64,000 bases of DNA, taken from assembly GCA_023511625.1 (NCBI GenBank), contig JAIMBD010000013.1, forward strand, positions 1-64,000, in the 5' to 3' direction. Each line of letters begins with the position of its first letter. The first letter of the stretch is position 1. Origin of the DNA: Bacillota bacterium. GTDB lineage: Bacteria > Bacillota > Sulfobacillia > Sulfobacillales > Sulfobacillaceae. The notes beneath the pieces are model-generated. The model was given only the letters and a program-made list of their open reading frames with translations. It had not been told where the DNA came from and did not search any database. A program made the position numbers and the translations under genes. Shown here piece after piece: positions 34,993 through 43,773 of the stretch.

Positions 34993-36003
34993 ATGTCCGG
35001 GCACGCGGCGCCATTCGATCCCGGGAATCCCGAGCTCGACCCGGTCCTCGATCAGATGGCAGCGGTGGTCATCGGAAAGCGCGGCGTGGTCGAAGCGGTC
35101 CTGTGCGCCGTGCTGGCGGGGGGGCACGTCCTGTTGGAGGACGTGCCTGGAGTCGGCAAGACCCTCTTGGCCAAGACCTTGGCCCGCTCGTTGGACCTGA
35201 GCTTTGCCCGCGTGCAGTTCACGCCCGACCTTCTGCCGGCGGACCTCGTCGGCTCCCACCTGTGGGACCCGCGGGAGGCGGTCTTCCGGTTTCGCGCCGG
35301 GCCCTTGTTTCACCATCTGGTGCTGGCGGACGAGATCAACCGCGCCTCCCCCCGCACCCAGTCGGCCCTGCTCGAGGCCATGGAAGAAGCCCAGGTCACC
35401 GTCGAGGGCACCACCTACCCGCTACCCCGCCCGTTTTTGGTCATTGCCACCGCCAACGCGCGCACCGACGCCGGCACCTTCCCCTTGCCCGAAGCGCAGC
35501 TCGACCGCTTCCTCTTCCGCCTCCACCTCGGGTATCCCAGTCCGGAAGAGGAGGTCGCGCTCCTGCGCCAAGCGGCCCAGGCGGAAAAAGGGCCGCCTCG
35601 CCCGCTCCTCGGAGTCGAGGCCGTCCTGCGGCTGCAACAGGAGGTGCGGGCCGTGCGCGTGGCCGACGCCATCCTGCGCTACGTAGCCCAGATCGCCCAC
35701 CGCACCCGCACCCATCCCGCCCTGGCGCTGGGCGCAAGCCCGCGCGCAGCCGTGGCGCTCGTGCGCGGAGCGCAGGCGTGGGCGCTGTTGCACGGACGGC
35801 GGTTCGTCGTCCCCGACGACGTGCGCACCCTCTTGCCGTGGGTCCTCGGCCACCGGTTGGTTCCCCGCCCCGAGACTGCGCCCTTCCCCCTCGACCTCGG
35901 CGAAGGGTGGGACGAGGCGGCCGGCGGCTCGCGCAGCTGGACGTCCCAGGTTCTGCGCCAAATCGTGGAGGCAGTGGACCTGCCCGGAGGCGAAGGGCGA
36001 TGA
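34993..36003 (+). CDS. MoxR-family AAA+ ATPase
   Basis: A 336-residue MoxR chaperone-like ATPase. Visible are Walker A EDVPGVGKTLLAKTLA, the RVQFTPDLLPADLVGSHLWD region, Walker B VLADEINRASPRTQSALLEA, sensor 1 VIATANARTDAGTFPLPEAQ followed by LDRF, and the C-terminal lid ALGASPRAAVALVRGAQAWA. ATG at 34993 follows GGAAGGAGGAG. It overlaps the DUF58 gene by 4 nt. MoxR, DUF58 and transglutaminase genes often form an operon for assembly or activation of envelope proteins; the substrate is unknown. Confidence 0.93.
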   Translation: MSGHAAPFDPGNPELDPVLDQMAAVVIGKRGVVEAVLCAVLAGGHVLLEDVPGVGKTLLAKTLARSLDLSFARVQFTPDLLPADLVGSHLWDPREAVFRFRAGPLFHHLVLADEINRASPRTQSALLEAMEEAQVTVEGTTYPLPRPFLVIATANARTDAGTFPLPEAQLDRFLFRLHLGYPSPEEEVALLRQAAQAEKGPPRPLLGVEAVLRLQQEVRAVRVADAILRYVAQIAHRTRTHPALALGASPRAAVALVRGAQAWALLHGRRFVVPDDVRTLLPWVLGHRLVPRPETAPFPLDLGEGWDEAAGGSRSWTSQVLRQIVEAVDLPGGEGR

Positions 36004-37058
36004 ACCGCGTCCGGGTGCCGTGGGCCACGGCCGCCCTGGCCTTGGGCTGGACCGCCTCGGCGGCGTACGCCTGGTGGCAGGGTGGGGCCTTGGCCACCCG
36101 CCTGGCCGCCGCCACCACCCTGCTGGCGATAGGCGGTGCGGCGGGGGCTCTGGCCCCGGCCCGGGCCGTGCGGGTTGAGCGCCGCCTGGAATCGAAGCCC
36201 TTGCGCGCCGGTCAACGTCCCCAAGTGACCCTGCGGACGCGAGTGCCATGGTGGTGGCCCGCCGCCACGGCCGTGGTGGAAGAACCCGACCCCCAAGGAC
36301 GCCACGGGCCGCTGCGCCTTTCGATAGGGTGGCCGCGGGGGCGGTGGATCGAGCGACCGTATCCGCTCCCGCCGCTGCCCCGCGGAATCTGGCGGCTCGG
36401 GCCCCCGCGCTTGGAGTGGAGCGACCTCTTCGGCTTCGTGGTGCGGCGCGCCTCTCTCGCGCTGCCCCCGCTCACCTTGGAGGTGTGGCCCACGGTGCTC
36501 CCCGGCCCTGCGCCGCCCTGGGGAGGGTCGAACCGGGCAGGCTTGGGAACCCCCCGGGGACTTCGGCCCTTTGCCAACGGGGACCGGTTGGGACAGATCC
36601 ACTGGCCCGCCAGCGCCAAACATGGTCGTTGGCTGGTCCGGGAGTTTGACCCGGCCCCTGACGACGGGCTGTGGATCGTCCTCGACGGCCGCCCCGCCCT
36701 GCCCCCGACCTGGTTCGAACTGGCCGTGGACGTGGCCGCCACCTTGACTCACTGGCTTTTGACCCGCGCCATTCCGGTGGGGCTCTGGGAGAAAGGCAGC
36801 GGAGCTCTGGTCCCCCCTGCCACAGGCCCCGCCCATTACCGGCGCCTGATGCGCCTTTTGGCCCGGGCCGACGCCTTGAGCTCGGGCGCCGGCCTCGCCC
36901 CGGGCGTCCCTCCACGCCTCGGCGTGTGGGTCACCGGGCCGAGCGCGGCGGCCAGCGGCCCTCCCGGATGGCAGGGAGCCGTCCTGCGGGTGGGCCGTCC
37001 GGAGATGCAGCGCCTCGAGCAACTGCGGACCTGGGCCAACCGAGGCGGCGCACCATGA
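36000..37058 (+). CDS. DUF58-domain protein
   Basis: A 352-residue protein with two N-terminal hydrophobic segments (ATAALALGWTASAAYAW, LAAATTLLAIGGAAGALAPA), then a beta-rich region and the DUF58 core with GDRLGQIHWPASAKHGRWLV followed by REFDPAPDDGLWIVLDGRP, a vWA-like fold. The start overlaps the moxR stop (ATGA), and its own stop overlaps the transglutaminase start the same way. It is probably the membrane-bound partner of the MoxR ATPase. Confidence 0.9.
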   Translation: MNRVRVPWATAALALGWTASAAYAWWQGGALATRLAAATTLLAIGGAAGALAPARAVRVERRLESKPLRAGQRPQVTLRTRVPWWWPAATAVVEEPDPQGRHGPLRLSIGWPRGRWIERPYPLPPLPRGIWRLGPPRLEWSDLFGFVVRRASLALPPLTLEVWPTVLPGPAPPWGGSNRAGLGTPRGLRPFANGDRLGQIHWPASAKHGRWLVREFDPAPDDGLWIVLDGRPALPPTWFELAVDVAATLTHWLLTRAIPVGLWEKGSGALVPPATGPAHYRRLMRLLARADALSSGAGLAPGVPPRLGVWVTGPSAAASGPPGWQGAVLRVGRPEMQRLEQLRTWANRGGAP

Positions 37059-39073
37059 CCCCCCGGTGGGTGCCGGTCGCGACCGGCGCGCTGCAGGCCT
37101 CGGCCCTGTGGTATCCCTTTCTCACTGCGGCCCGGCCCCACCTGGCCCATCCGCTTGAGGTCGCGGCCTGGCCGGCCCTCGCGCTCGCTGCCGGATCCGT
37201 CCTTCCCCCTGGCCGCCGGCTGGCCGCCCTAAAGCTCCTCCTCGGCCTGGGAGCCCTCTTTTTGGCCGTGCCGGGGAGCACCGTGCACACCGTGGCCACC
37301 GTCCTCGCCCATCCCCGCCCAGCCGCGGCATTGAGCGCATGGCGCCAAGGCGTGGCCACGCTGGCGCTGTTGGGCGCTTTGCTTGCGGCCGTCACCGCCC
37401 TCGTGCGGACCTTCCATCCCGAGCGGGGATGCGACGCGCAGGCCGGCGCGCTTGCCGTCGGCGTCACCCTCCTGGCGTGCCTGCACACCTGGGTCGGCAC
37501 GGCCGTGACGGGGTCGCTGACCCTCTTCCTCGCTACGGGTCTTCTCGGGATGGCGTGGGCGCGTGGGCAAGCGGCGGGCAGTGGAGGTCGTCGTATGCGC
37601 CTGGCGGCGTGGTCTTGGGCTCTCGCCGTGCCGGCTCTGGCTCAAGCGGCCCCGCCGCTTCCCGGCCACGGGCTCGGAACGCCGCTCTCCTTGCCCAACA
37701 CGCCCACGGCCACCGGCCTCGGCATCGGCGCGACGAATATCAACCATCCGGTGACGGTGGTGGACCGGCCCGTCTATTCCATCGCCGGCATCCCCGGCCC
37801 CGGCCTTTGGGCCGTGGCCACCTACAGCCAGTTCAACGGCGTGCGCTGGTCCAACCCGCCGCGACCGCCGGTGCCGTTTGTCAGCGGGGCCCGCCTCCCG
37901 TCCGGCCGGACATGGCCGCCCGCTCCCCTGCAGTGGGTCACCATCACCGTCACGGCCCTCGGCCCCACCCCGAGCCCCGACATCCCCTACCGCGGGCGCC
38001 CGTGGCGGGTCGCCGCGCCCGGCTCCCCCCGAGGGCTCGCCTGGCCAGACCAGGGACATTGGCGTTGGGTGTCGCCGGCACCGGCGTCGTATCTGGAAAC
38101 GATAGCCATCCCCGAGCCTCGTCCCGACGCCTGGGCCCGGGCGCCCTACCTTACGCCCCCACCCGGCTTGAAGGCCGACCTCGAGCTGCCTGCCAACCTC
38201 TCGCCGGCCGTGGTGGCGCTGGCGCACCGGGTGGCCGGGTCGGCCGGTGGGCCCTGGCAGGCCGTCGAGGCCCTGGCTGCCTATCTGGACCGGCACGGGC
38301 GCTACACCTTGGACTTTTCTCCAAGCCGCCACGGCAACGCCGTCAACCGGTTCCTCCTTGTCACCCACGCCGGCTACTGTGACCAGTTCTCCTCTAGCCT
38401 GGTGATGATGGCCCGGGCGCTGGGGATCCCGGCGCGCTGGGTCGTCGGCTACGGGCCCGGCACCTTCGACGCCGCCACCGACACCGAGCTTTTGACCACT
38501 GCCGACGCCCATTCGTGGGCCGAGGTGTGGATCGCCGGGCGGGGGTGGGTCGCCGTCGACCCCACCCCTGCCGTTCCGACGACAGCCGCCGCCCCCGCTG
38601 CTACTCAGACCCCCGGTGCCGGCGGCGCTCCAAAGTCGCCGCTGGCCCCGCCATCCTCCCGGCTGGTGCGAACTCCAAGCCCGGTCTCGCCGCGGACGGC
38701 CCGCCGGCCGTGGCTCGGACCGATGGCGCTTGCCGCCGGCGCCCTCGCCGGCGCGCTGTGGGCTGCATCCTGGCGCCGGACAAGACACGACCTGGCCCAC
38801 CGGCTCCTCCGCCTCGAACGTCAGCTAAAAGGCGGGGGGCATCGCGCAGTCACGCTACGCGAGCAGTGGGCGGCAGTGCCTGACTTAGCCCCGGCCGTGG
38901 CCGTGGTGGAAGCCTGGCGCTGGGGCGGCATCTTGCCTGATCCAGGCCAGTTGGCCCAGGCCGAAGCCGCCGCGGCGCGCCTGAGTCGCTCCCGCTGGCG
39001 GTTTTGGCAAACCCGCAGCCTTGGGCGCCATGCTTACGGCGGCGATGCCGACGGCGGAGAAGGCGCCGTCTGA
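37055..39073 (+). CDS. Membrane transglutaminase-like protein (TgpA-like)
   Basis: 672 residues. About five to six N-terminal membrane helices (residues 1-190) are followed by a large extracytoplasmic domain with the transglutaminase core: Cys442 (HAGYCDQFSSSLVMMARALG), His486 (DAHSWAEVWIAGRGW) and Asp502 (VAVDPTPAV), all intact. A Pro/Ala/Thr-rich linker then leads to one more membrane helix (WLGPMALAAGALAGALWA) and a cytoplasmic tail. It belongs to the MoxR-DUF58-TgpA operon type. It may crosslink or process envelope proteins; the substrate is unknown. Its end overlaps the convergent gene at 39034. Confidence 0.88.
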   Translation: MTPRWVPVATGALQASALWYPFLTAARPHLAHPLEVAAWPALALAAGSVLPPGRRLAALKLLLGLGALFLAVPGSTVHTVATVLAHPRPAAALSAWRQGVATLALLGALLAAVTALVRTFHPERGCDAQAGALAVGVTLLACLHTWVGTAVTGSLTLFLATGLLGMAWARGQAAGSGGRRMRLAAWSWALAVPALAQAAPPLPGHGLGTPLSLPNTPTATGLGIGATNINHPVTVVDRPVYSIAGIPGPGLWAVATYSQFNGVRWSNPPRPPVPFVSGARLPSGRTWPPAPLQWVTITVTALGPTPSPDIPYRGRPWRVAAPGSPRGLAWPDQGHWRWVSPAPASYLETIAIPEPRPDAWARAPYLTPPPGLKADLELPANLSPAVVALAHRVAGSAGGPWQAVEALAAYLDRHGRYTLDFSPSRHGNAVNRFLLVTHAGYCDQFSSSLVMMARALGIPARWVVGYGPGTFDAATDTELLTTADAHSWAEVWIAGRGWVAVDPTPAVPTTAAAPAATQTPGAGGAPKSPLAPPSSRLVRTPSPVSPRTARRPWLGPMALAAGALAGALWAASWRRTRHDLAHRLLRLERQLKGGGHRAVTLREQWAAVPDLAPAVAVVEAWRWGGILPDPGQLAQAEAAAARLSRSRWRFWQTRSLGRHAYGGDADGGEGAV

Positions 39074-39591
39074 TCCAGCCGCTCTTTGAGCGCCTTTAAC
39101 TCCTGACCCAAGCGCTGCATCTCCGACTGGGCCAGGCTCAAAAAGCGGCTCAACTCCTCCTGCCGCTCCGGGGCCAGGTCCATCAGCTGGCGGACCTCGT
39201 TGTAGATGTCCAGGGCTTGGTCGACGTCGCCCCGCAGGCGCTGGATGCGCTCTTCGAGGCGCAGGCGCTCATCGAGGGCCCGGTCCTCGGCCACCAAAGG
39301 CGCCAACATCTGGAGCAGCAAGGGGTCGTCGGTCGAGACCCGGACCGCCACCACGTGGCCCGGATAGCGCCGTGCCGCCTGGATCCACGTGACCGGATCC
39401 GGCACCGGCACCCCGCGAATGAAGCCCTGCCAGGGCGCCACCGGGATCTCGATCCGCCGGTGGGCGCCGATGGCCATGGCCAGCACCCGCTCCTCCCGAA
39501 TCTGGTGAACAAAGGCCACCCGGGTAGGATCGGCCAAAAGATAGCCCAACGCCACCTGGGTCGCCGGGGAATGGACCGTCAACCGCGCCAA
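39034..39591 (-). CDS. Hypothetical protein with C-terminal coiled coil
   Basis: No family recognised. The N-terminal 120 residues look globular (VALGYLLADPTRVAFVHQIR, RYPGHVVAVRVSTDDPLLLQ). Residues about 115-175 are strongly heptad-like (LRLEERIQRLRGDVDQALDI, LAQSEMQRLGQELKALKERL). The start is unclear: TTG at 39591 has no ribosome binding site, and the same frame stays open to a stop at 39634-39636 with coding-like residues (ALDTERILAYLARL), so a non-standard start upstream such as CTG is possible. It overlaps the transglutaminase gene by 40 nt at the 3' end. Confidence 0.6.
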   Translation of the reverse strand: MARLTVHSPATQVALGYLLADPTRVAFVHQIREERVLAMAIGAHRRIEIPVAPWQGFIRGVPVPDPVTWIQAARRYPGHVVAVRVSTDDPLLLQMLAPLVAEDRALDERLRLEERIQRLRGDVDQALDIYNEVRQLMDLAPERQEELSRFLSLAQSEMQRLGQELKALKERLDQTAPSPPSASPP

Positions 39592-39833
39592 ATAGGCCAG
39601 AATCCGCTCCGTGTCCAGCGCAACCCAACCCCTCTAGTGCATGATTTCCCGGCCGGCCCGACCCGGCAGGGGCCTTCGGCCCATATCGTTTCCAGCATAC
39701 CACCTCCTCGGCCGATTGTCCTAAGGTGCACCACCGCGGGGGGCTCGACGCCGTCTTGCGACCTGGTGTAGGGTGAGGGCGGAACGTCTTCGGGCGTTGC
39801 CGAAGGCGGCAAAGAGCAGGGGCACCTTCGGGC

Positions 39834-40268
39834 ATGCCCCAAAAGGCGGGGAATGGCGCGGTGTGGCCAGTGGTGTTGAACCTGCACCTGGGGTTGGCCT
39901 GGGCTCTGTGGGTCGCCAGCGGAGTCATGGCCGGGATCTGGTGGAGGCGGCGAAAAAATTCCGAGGTGCCGGTAAGGATCTGGCAATATCAGGGTATTCT
40001 GCAGGTAGCTGTCCTGCTGCAGGGGGCCTTGGGCTTGTGGCTCTACGAAACCGGACCTCGACCCCGAGATCCCTTGCACGTTCTGTACGGGGTGGTCCTG
40101 GCGGTGATCGTAGTGGTCGAGCGGTCGCTCTTGCCGGCGGGGCGCCTTCGGGCGTTGTGGGAGGCCGACTGGGGGCGCTTTGCCGAAGGGTGGGGCTTTT
40201 TTTGGCTCAATCTCTTGACCTGGCTCGTGGTCAGCCGAGCCATCAGCACTGGGCTTTGGGGAATTTAA
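39834..40268 (+). CDS. Small integral membrane protein, function unknown
   Basis: 144 residues with about four hydrophobic segments (VVLNLHLGLAWALWVASGVM, GILQVAVLLQGALGLWLY, LHVLYGVVLAVIVVVE, FFWLNLLTWLVVSRAIS). The ATG at 39834 has a modest AGGGGC upstream, and a GTG start a few codons later is possible. Polar loops are short and basic. I do not recognise a family. It lies alone between a divergent gene and sirB1. Confidence 0.55.
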   Translation: MPQKAGNGAVWPVVLNLHLGLAWALWVASGVMAGIWWRRRKNSEVPVRIWQYQGILQVAVLLQGALGLWLYETGPRPRDPLHVLYGVVLAVIVVVERSLLPAGRLRALWEADWGRFAEGWGFFWLNLLTWLVVSRAISTGLWGI

Positions 40269-40340
40269 CCAGCAGGAAATCGTGCCGGAAGCGCGAATTA
40301 TACGATGCGATTTCCGCCGTCCATGGGGGAGCGGATTCCA

Positions 40341-40346
40341 TATAAT
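40341..40346 (+). promoter_or_regulatory. Possible -10 element of the SirB1-family gene
   Basis: A perfect TATAAT lies 59 nt before the ATG. No convincing -35 is visible at 16-18 bp. Confidence 0.35.
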
Positions 40347-40404
40347 GGACTAAGACCGGTGTGGCCGTCTCGAGGACACTCTACGACAGGAAGGAGCGAA
40401 GGCC

Positions 40405-41265
40405 ATGCGAACGTTGACCCAAGGGGAGATCAAGGCCTTGATCGTCCTGTTAGGCGATGAAGACATCAAGACGGCCCAAATCGCGCGCAGGGTGTTGATC
40501 GAGGCGCGGCGGGAGGCGCAGCCCTACTTGGAGGCAGTGCGCGACACCCTCGACCCCCACGTCCGCACGCGGGTGTACAGCATCTTGGAGCGCCTGCGCC
40601 TGGACGAACTCGGCGAGCGCTTCCGGGCCTTCGCGTCGGTGCCCTCGGCGTGGCTCGACCTCGAAGAAGGCGCCTTCTTGATCGCCGAGGCAGGGTATCC
40701 CAACATCAACCGCGCGCACTACCGCGCCATGCTTGACCAGATGGCGGAGACCTTCCGGCTTCGGATGGAATCGCAGCCGGGCGGGGGATGGAAGGGCCGC
40801 GAGCTGTTGGAGCGGTTCAACGACTACTTCTTCAACGAGCTCGGGTTTACCGGCAACCAGGAAAACTACTACGACCCCGACAACACCTATATCAACCAGG
40901 TGCTCGATCGGCGGCTCGGCATTCCCATCAGCCTCTCTACGGTCTACCTCCTTTTGGCCAAGCGCCTGCGCCTGCCGGTAGTGGGCGTAGGCATGCCCGG
41001 CCACTTCCTCCTCCAGTACAACGACAGCCTGTACGTCGACGCGTTCCACAAGGGCCAGATCCTCAATCGGGGCGAGTGCGTGCAGTTTCTCATGAACAAC
41101 GGCTTTGGGTTCCACCCGGCGTACTTGAGCCCCACGCCCACCCGCTTCATCTTGGTGCGCATGCTGACCAACCTCATTCAGATCTGCACCACCCAGGACC
41201 CCGACCGAGCCGAATCGCTGGCGGCCTTCCGCGACATGTTGACCCGCGCCCACGTCAATGTCTAA
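40405..41265 (+). CDS. SirB1-family transglutaminase-like protein
   Basis: A 286-residue cytosolic protein of the SirB1 family (transglutaminase-like fold, often with TPR features). Typical segments are LDLEEGAFLIAEAGYPNINR, FNDYFFNELGFTGNQENYYD followed by PDNTYINQVLDRRLGIPISL, VGVGMPGHFLLQY and YVDAFHKGQILNRGECVQFL. ATG at 40405 follows AAGGAGCGAAGG. The family is widespread, but its biochemical role is not established. It is monocistronic and convergent with asd. Confidence 0.85.
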   Translation: MRTLTQGEIKALIVLLGDEDIKTAQIARRVLIEARREAQPYLEAVRDTLDPHVRTRVYSILERLRLDELGERFRAFASVPSAWLDLEEGAFLIAEAGYPNINRAHYRAMLDQMAETFRLRMESQPGGGWKGRELLERFNDYFFNELGFTGNQENYYDPDNTYINQVLDRRLGIPISLSTVYLLLAKRLRLPVVGVGMPGHFLLQYNDSLYVDAFHKGQILNRGECVQFLMNNGFGFHPAYLSPTPTRFILVRMLTNLIQICTTQDPDRAESLAAFRDMLTRAHVNV

Positions 41266-41328
41266 GGTGCCACCGCCTCCGGGAAGCGGGTCGCCCCGGG
41301 GGGATGCCCGCCCCGGAGCGCCGTGGCC

Positions 41329-42402
41329 TTACGACCCAAAAACCCCTTGACTCAAGAGCGCCTCGGCCAATAAGACGGCTCCCTTGCCGGCGCCCATCTT
41401 GGTGTTGTGGGAAACCAGGACGTATTTCACGCCTCCTAAGACCGGTTCCGGTTCGACCCGCCCCACGCTGGTGGTCATGCCGTCACCGAGGTCGCGGTCT
41501 CGCCGCACTTGCGGGCGAAACGGGTCCTCGAAGACATGGATCCACTCTGCCGGGGCCGAGGGCAGGGCCGGGCCGGCAAACGGCCGGTATTCCCGCAGTG
41601 CCGCCTTGACCGCCTCCACCGTGGCCGGGCGCTCGAGGCCCGCAAACACCGCTTCGGTGTGGCCGTCCAACACCGCCGCCCGCGTGCAGATGGCGTTGAT
41701 GGGAATGGAGGCCGGCCGCACCGTCTCGCCTTCGACGCGCCCCAAGATCTTGCCGAGTTCGGCTCGCACCTTCTCTTCTTCCTTGGGGATGTAGGGCAAG
41801 ATGTTGTCCAAGCTGTCCAGCGTCCGCACGCCCGGGCTGCGACCGGCACCGCTCACGGCCTGCATGGAGACCATGAGCACCCGGCTTAGCCCGAAGGCGT
41901 CGGCCAACGGCTTTAAGGTGATGGCCAAGCCGGTGACGGTGCAGTTGGGGATGGGGACCACAAAGCCCTGCCAGCCCCGCCGCCGCTGCTGCACGCGGAT
42001 GAGCTCGGCGTGGTGGTGGTTGACACCGGGGATCATGAGCGGAGTGTCCGGCTCCTGTCGAAACGCGGAAGCGGTGGAGAAGGTGGGAGTAGTGGCGGCA
42101 AACCGCGGTTCCAACTCCCGGGCCACGTCGGATTCCACGGCAGTGAAGATGACGTCCACCGACTTGGGGTCGAAGGCGTCCGACTGCACCACCGGCACCG
42201 CCTCCATGTCGTCGGGAACCTCCGCGCTTTGGGTCCACCGCGACGCGCCGTCCGGCTCCAACAGGGCGCGCCGGTAGTCGGGCGCGGAACGGGAGGACAC
42301 CATCACCGTGACCTCAAACCAGGGATGATGGGACAAGGCCTGCACGAACTGCTGACCGGCCATGCCGGTTGCCCCTACGATGGCTGCCTTCAACTTCTGC
42401 AT
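41329..42402 (-). CDS. asd: Aspartate-semialdehyde dehydrogenase, archaeal/fungal-type
   Basis: 357 residues. The N-terminal NADP-binding motif AAIVGATGMAGQQFVQAL, the catalytic cysteine region VPIPNCTVTGLAITLKPLAD (Cys in PNC) and MQAVSGAGRSPGV match the archaeal/fungal branch of Asd, not the usual bacterial one. ATG at 42402 follows GGAAGGAG, while the in-frame start at 42447 lacks a site. It reduces aspartyl phosphate for Lys/Thr/Met synthesis. This branch also includes malonyl-CoA reductases of some thermophiles, so that activity cannot be excluded from sequence alone. Four 9-bp repeats lie upstream. Confidence 0.82.
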   Translation of the reverse strand: MQKLKAAIVGATGMAGQQFVQALSHHPWFEVTVMVSSRSAPDYRRALLEPDGASRWTQSAEVPDDMEAVPVVQSDAFDPKSVDVIFTAVESDVARELEPRFAATTPTFSTASAFRQEPDTPLMIPGVNHHHAELIRVQQRRRGWQGFVVPIPNCTVTGLAITLKPLADAFGLSRVLMVSMQAVSGAGRSPGVRTLDSLDNILPYIPKEEEKVRAELGKILGRVEGETVRPASIPINAICTRAAVLDGHTEAVFAGLERPATVEAVKAALREYRPFAGPALPSAPAEWIHVFEDPFRPQVRRDRDLGDGMTTSVGRVEPEPVLGGVKYVLVSHNTKMGAGKGAVLLAEALLSQGVFGS

Positions 42403-42481
42403 CGTCTGCTCCTTCCAGAAAGAAAACCCCCGGGCTCCCCGCAGCACCGCCCACCGGATGCCGTCCTTCTGTTGGTGGCGT

Positions 42482-42517
42482 CCGTACGTTCCGCACGTTC
42501 CGTACGTTCCGTACGTA
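42482..42517. repeat. Four 9-bp tandem repeats upstream of asd
   Basis: CCGTACGTT, CCGCACGTT, CCGTACGTT and CCGTACGTA follow each other without spacers, 80-115 bp upstream of the asd start. Each unit contains the near-palindromic TACGT core. This could be a protein-binding array in the asd control region or simple slippage. Confidence 0.6.
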
Positions 42518-42635
42518 TGGTAGCGAAGGGCCGCGCCGGCATCAACCAGGGACGCCGCCGACTCGAGGGCCTGTCCGCAAGGCCACCTTGGTCTCCGAGG
42601 GCGCCCACGCCAACCCTCGCCGCAAGGAGCCGGGA

Positions 42636-42646
42636 TGTGCTACAAT
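42636..42646 (+). promoter_or_regulatory. Extended -10 promoter of the ferredoxin-NADP reductase gene
   Basis: TGTGCTACAAT is an extended -10 with TACAAT. It is nearly the same 11-mer as the hemE and GGDEF-EAL promoters. The start of transcription would be about 115 nt before the TTG start. Confidence 0.5.
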
Positions 42647-42768
42647 CTCGTCTTGGTTTAGCATGGCGGGCTGAGGTCCGCCCAAAGGCCCAATCTGGAC
42701 GCCGGTGGCCTACGCCGGGGGGCTTTGCGTTGCGATCGGCGCCGCGCCTAGTGAGGAGGAGGCCAGGC

Positions 42769-43773
42769 TTGGCACAAGACGCAGTGGATCGGTTTGACCT
42801 CACGGTGATCGGCGGAGGGCCGGTGGGCCTGTTCGCCGCAGCCTTGGCGGGCATGCACGGCATGAAGACCAAGCTGATCGAGGCGTTGCCGTATCTCGGC
42901 GGACAGTTGACGGCCCTGTATCCAGAGAAGTGGATCTACGATGTGGCCGGGTTTCCGCGGGTGTTGGCCAAAGACCTGGTGGAGCACCTCGAGCAACAGG
43001 CGCGCCGCTACCATCCTGCCATCGTACTGGAAGAGACCGTAGACCGCCTGGAGGCCCTGCCTGACGGCGGGTATCGCCTGTACACCGACCGGGCCGCCCA
43101 CGAGACCCGCGCCATCCTCATCACCAGCGGTATCGGTGCCTTTGCCCCCCGCAAGTTGCCGGTTGCCGGAGCCGAACGCTTCGAAGGGCGGGGACTCTAC
43201 TACTTTGTCCCCCCCATGCAGCACTTTGCCGACCAGACAGTGGTGGTCGTGGGCGGCGGCGACTCCGCCTTGGACTGGGCCTTGGCCGCTTCCGAGGTGG
43301 CCAAGTCGGTCTTGTTGGTCCACCGCCGGGACGAATTCCGCGGCCAAGCCGAGACCCTGCGCCAGGTGATGGCGCGGCCCAACACAGCGGTCCGGGTCTT
43401 CACCGAGGTCCGCAACTTGGCCGGAACGAGCCGGCTTCAAGCGGTCGAACTCATCGACCACAAGACCAAGGCCACCGAGTGGGTTACGGCAGACAGCGTC
43501 ATCGCCGCGTTGGGGTTTCATTCCAGCCTCGGGCCCATCAAAGACTGGGGGCTCGAGTTTCACGGGGCCAATATCGTCACCTACGAAGCGGGGCAGACCA
43601 GCCGGCCGGGCATCTACGCCGCCGGCGACGTGGCCTACTATCCGGGTAAAGTGAAGCTCATCGCCACCGGGTTCGGCGAGGTAGGCAACGCCATCGGACA
43701 CATCCGCGGGTATCTCCACCCTGGGCACAAAGGGGGCCTGCCCCACAGCACCAACCTCAAGATGGGCGAATAG
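42769..43773 (+). CDS. Ferredoxin/flavodoxin-NADP(+) reductase, TrxR-like (YumC type)
   Basis: 334 residues with two Rossmann motifs: FAD site LTVIGGGPVGLFAAALAGMH and NADP site VVVVGGGDSALDWALAASEV. It has no CxxC redox pair, which separates it from thioredoxin reductase. Further segments are EALPYLGGQLTALYPEKWIY, GIGAFAPRKLP and IYAAGDVAYYPGKVKLIATG. TTG at 42769 is the likely start, 6 nt after GAGGAGGAGG. It could transfer electrons between NADPH and the 7Fe ferredoxin at 20209. It overlaps the convergent ArsC-like gene by 17 nt. Confidence 0.9.
   Translation: MAQDAVDRFDLTVIGGGPVGLFAAALAGMHGMKTKLIEALPYLGGQLTALYPEKWIYDVAGFPRVLAKDLVEHLEQQARRYHPAIVLEETVDRLEALPDGGYRLYTDRAAHETRAILITSGIGAFAPRKLPVAGAERFEGRGLYYFVPPMQHFADQTVVVVGGGDSALDWALAASEVAKSVLLVHRRDEFRGQAETLRQVMARPNTAVRVFTEVRNLAGTSRLQAVELIDHKTKATEWVTADSVIAALGFHSSLGPIKDWGLEFHGANIVTYEAGQTSRPGIYAAGDVAYYPGKVKLIATGFGEVGNAIGHIRGYLHPGHKGGLPHSTNLKMGE

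Noticed and set aside
37229-38800. Long minus-strand open frame (523 codons)
   Set aside because: It is antisense to the transglutaminase gene and low in sequence complexity; open frames on the opposite strand are common in GC-rich DNA.
42420-42520. T-box or lysine riboswitch upstream of asd
   Set aside because: GGTGGGCGGTGC vaguely resembles a T-box core, but the expected antiterminator sequence and specifier stem are not present.
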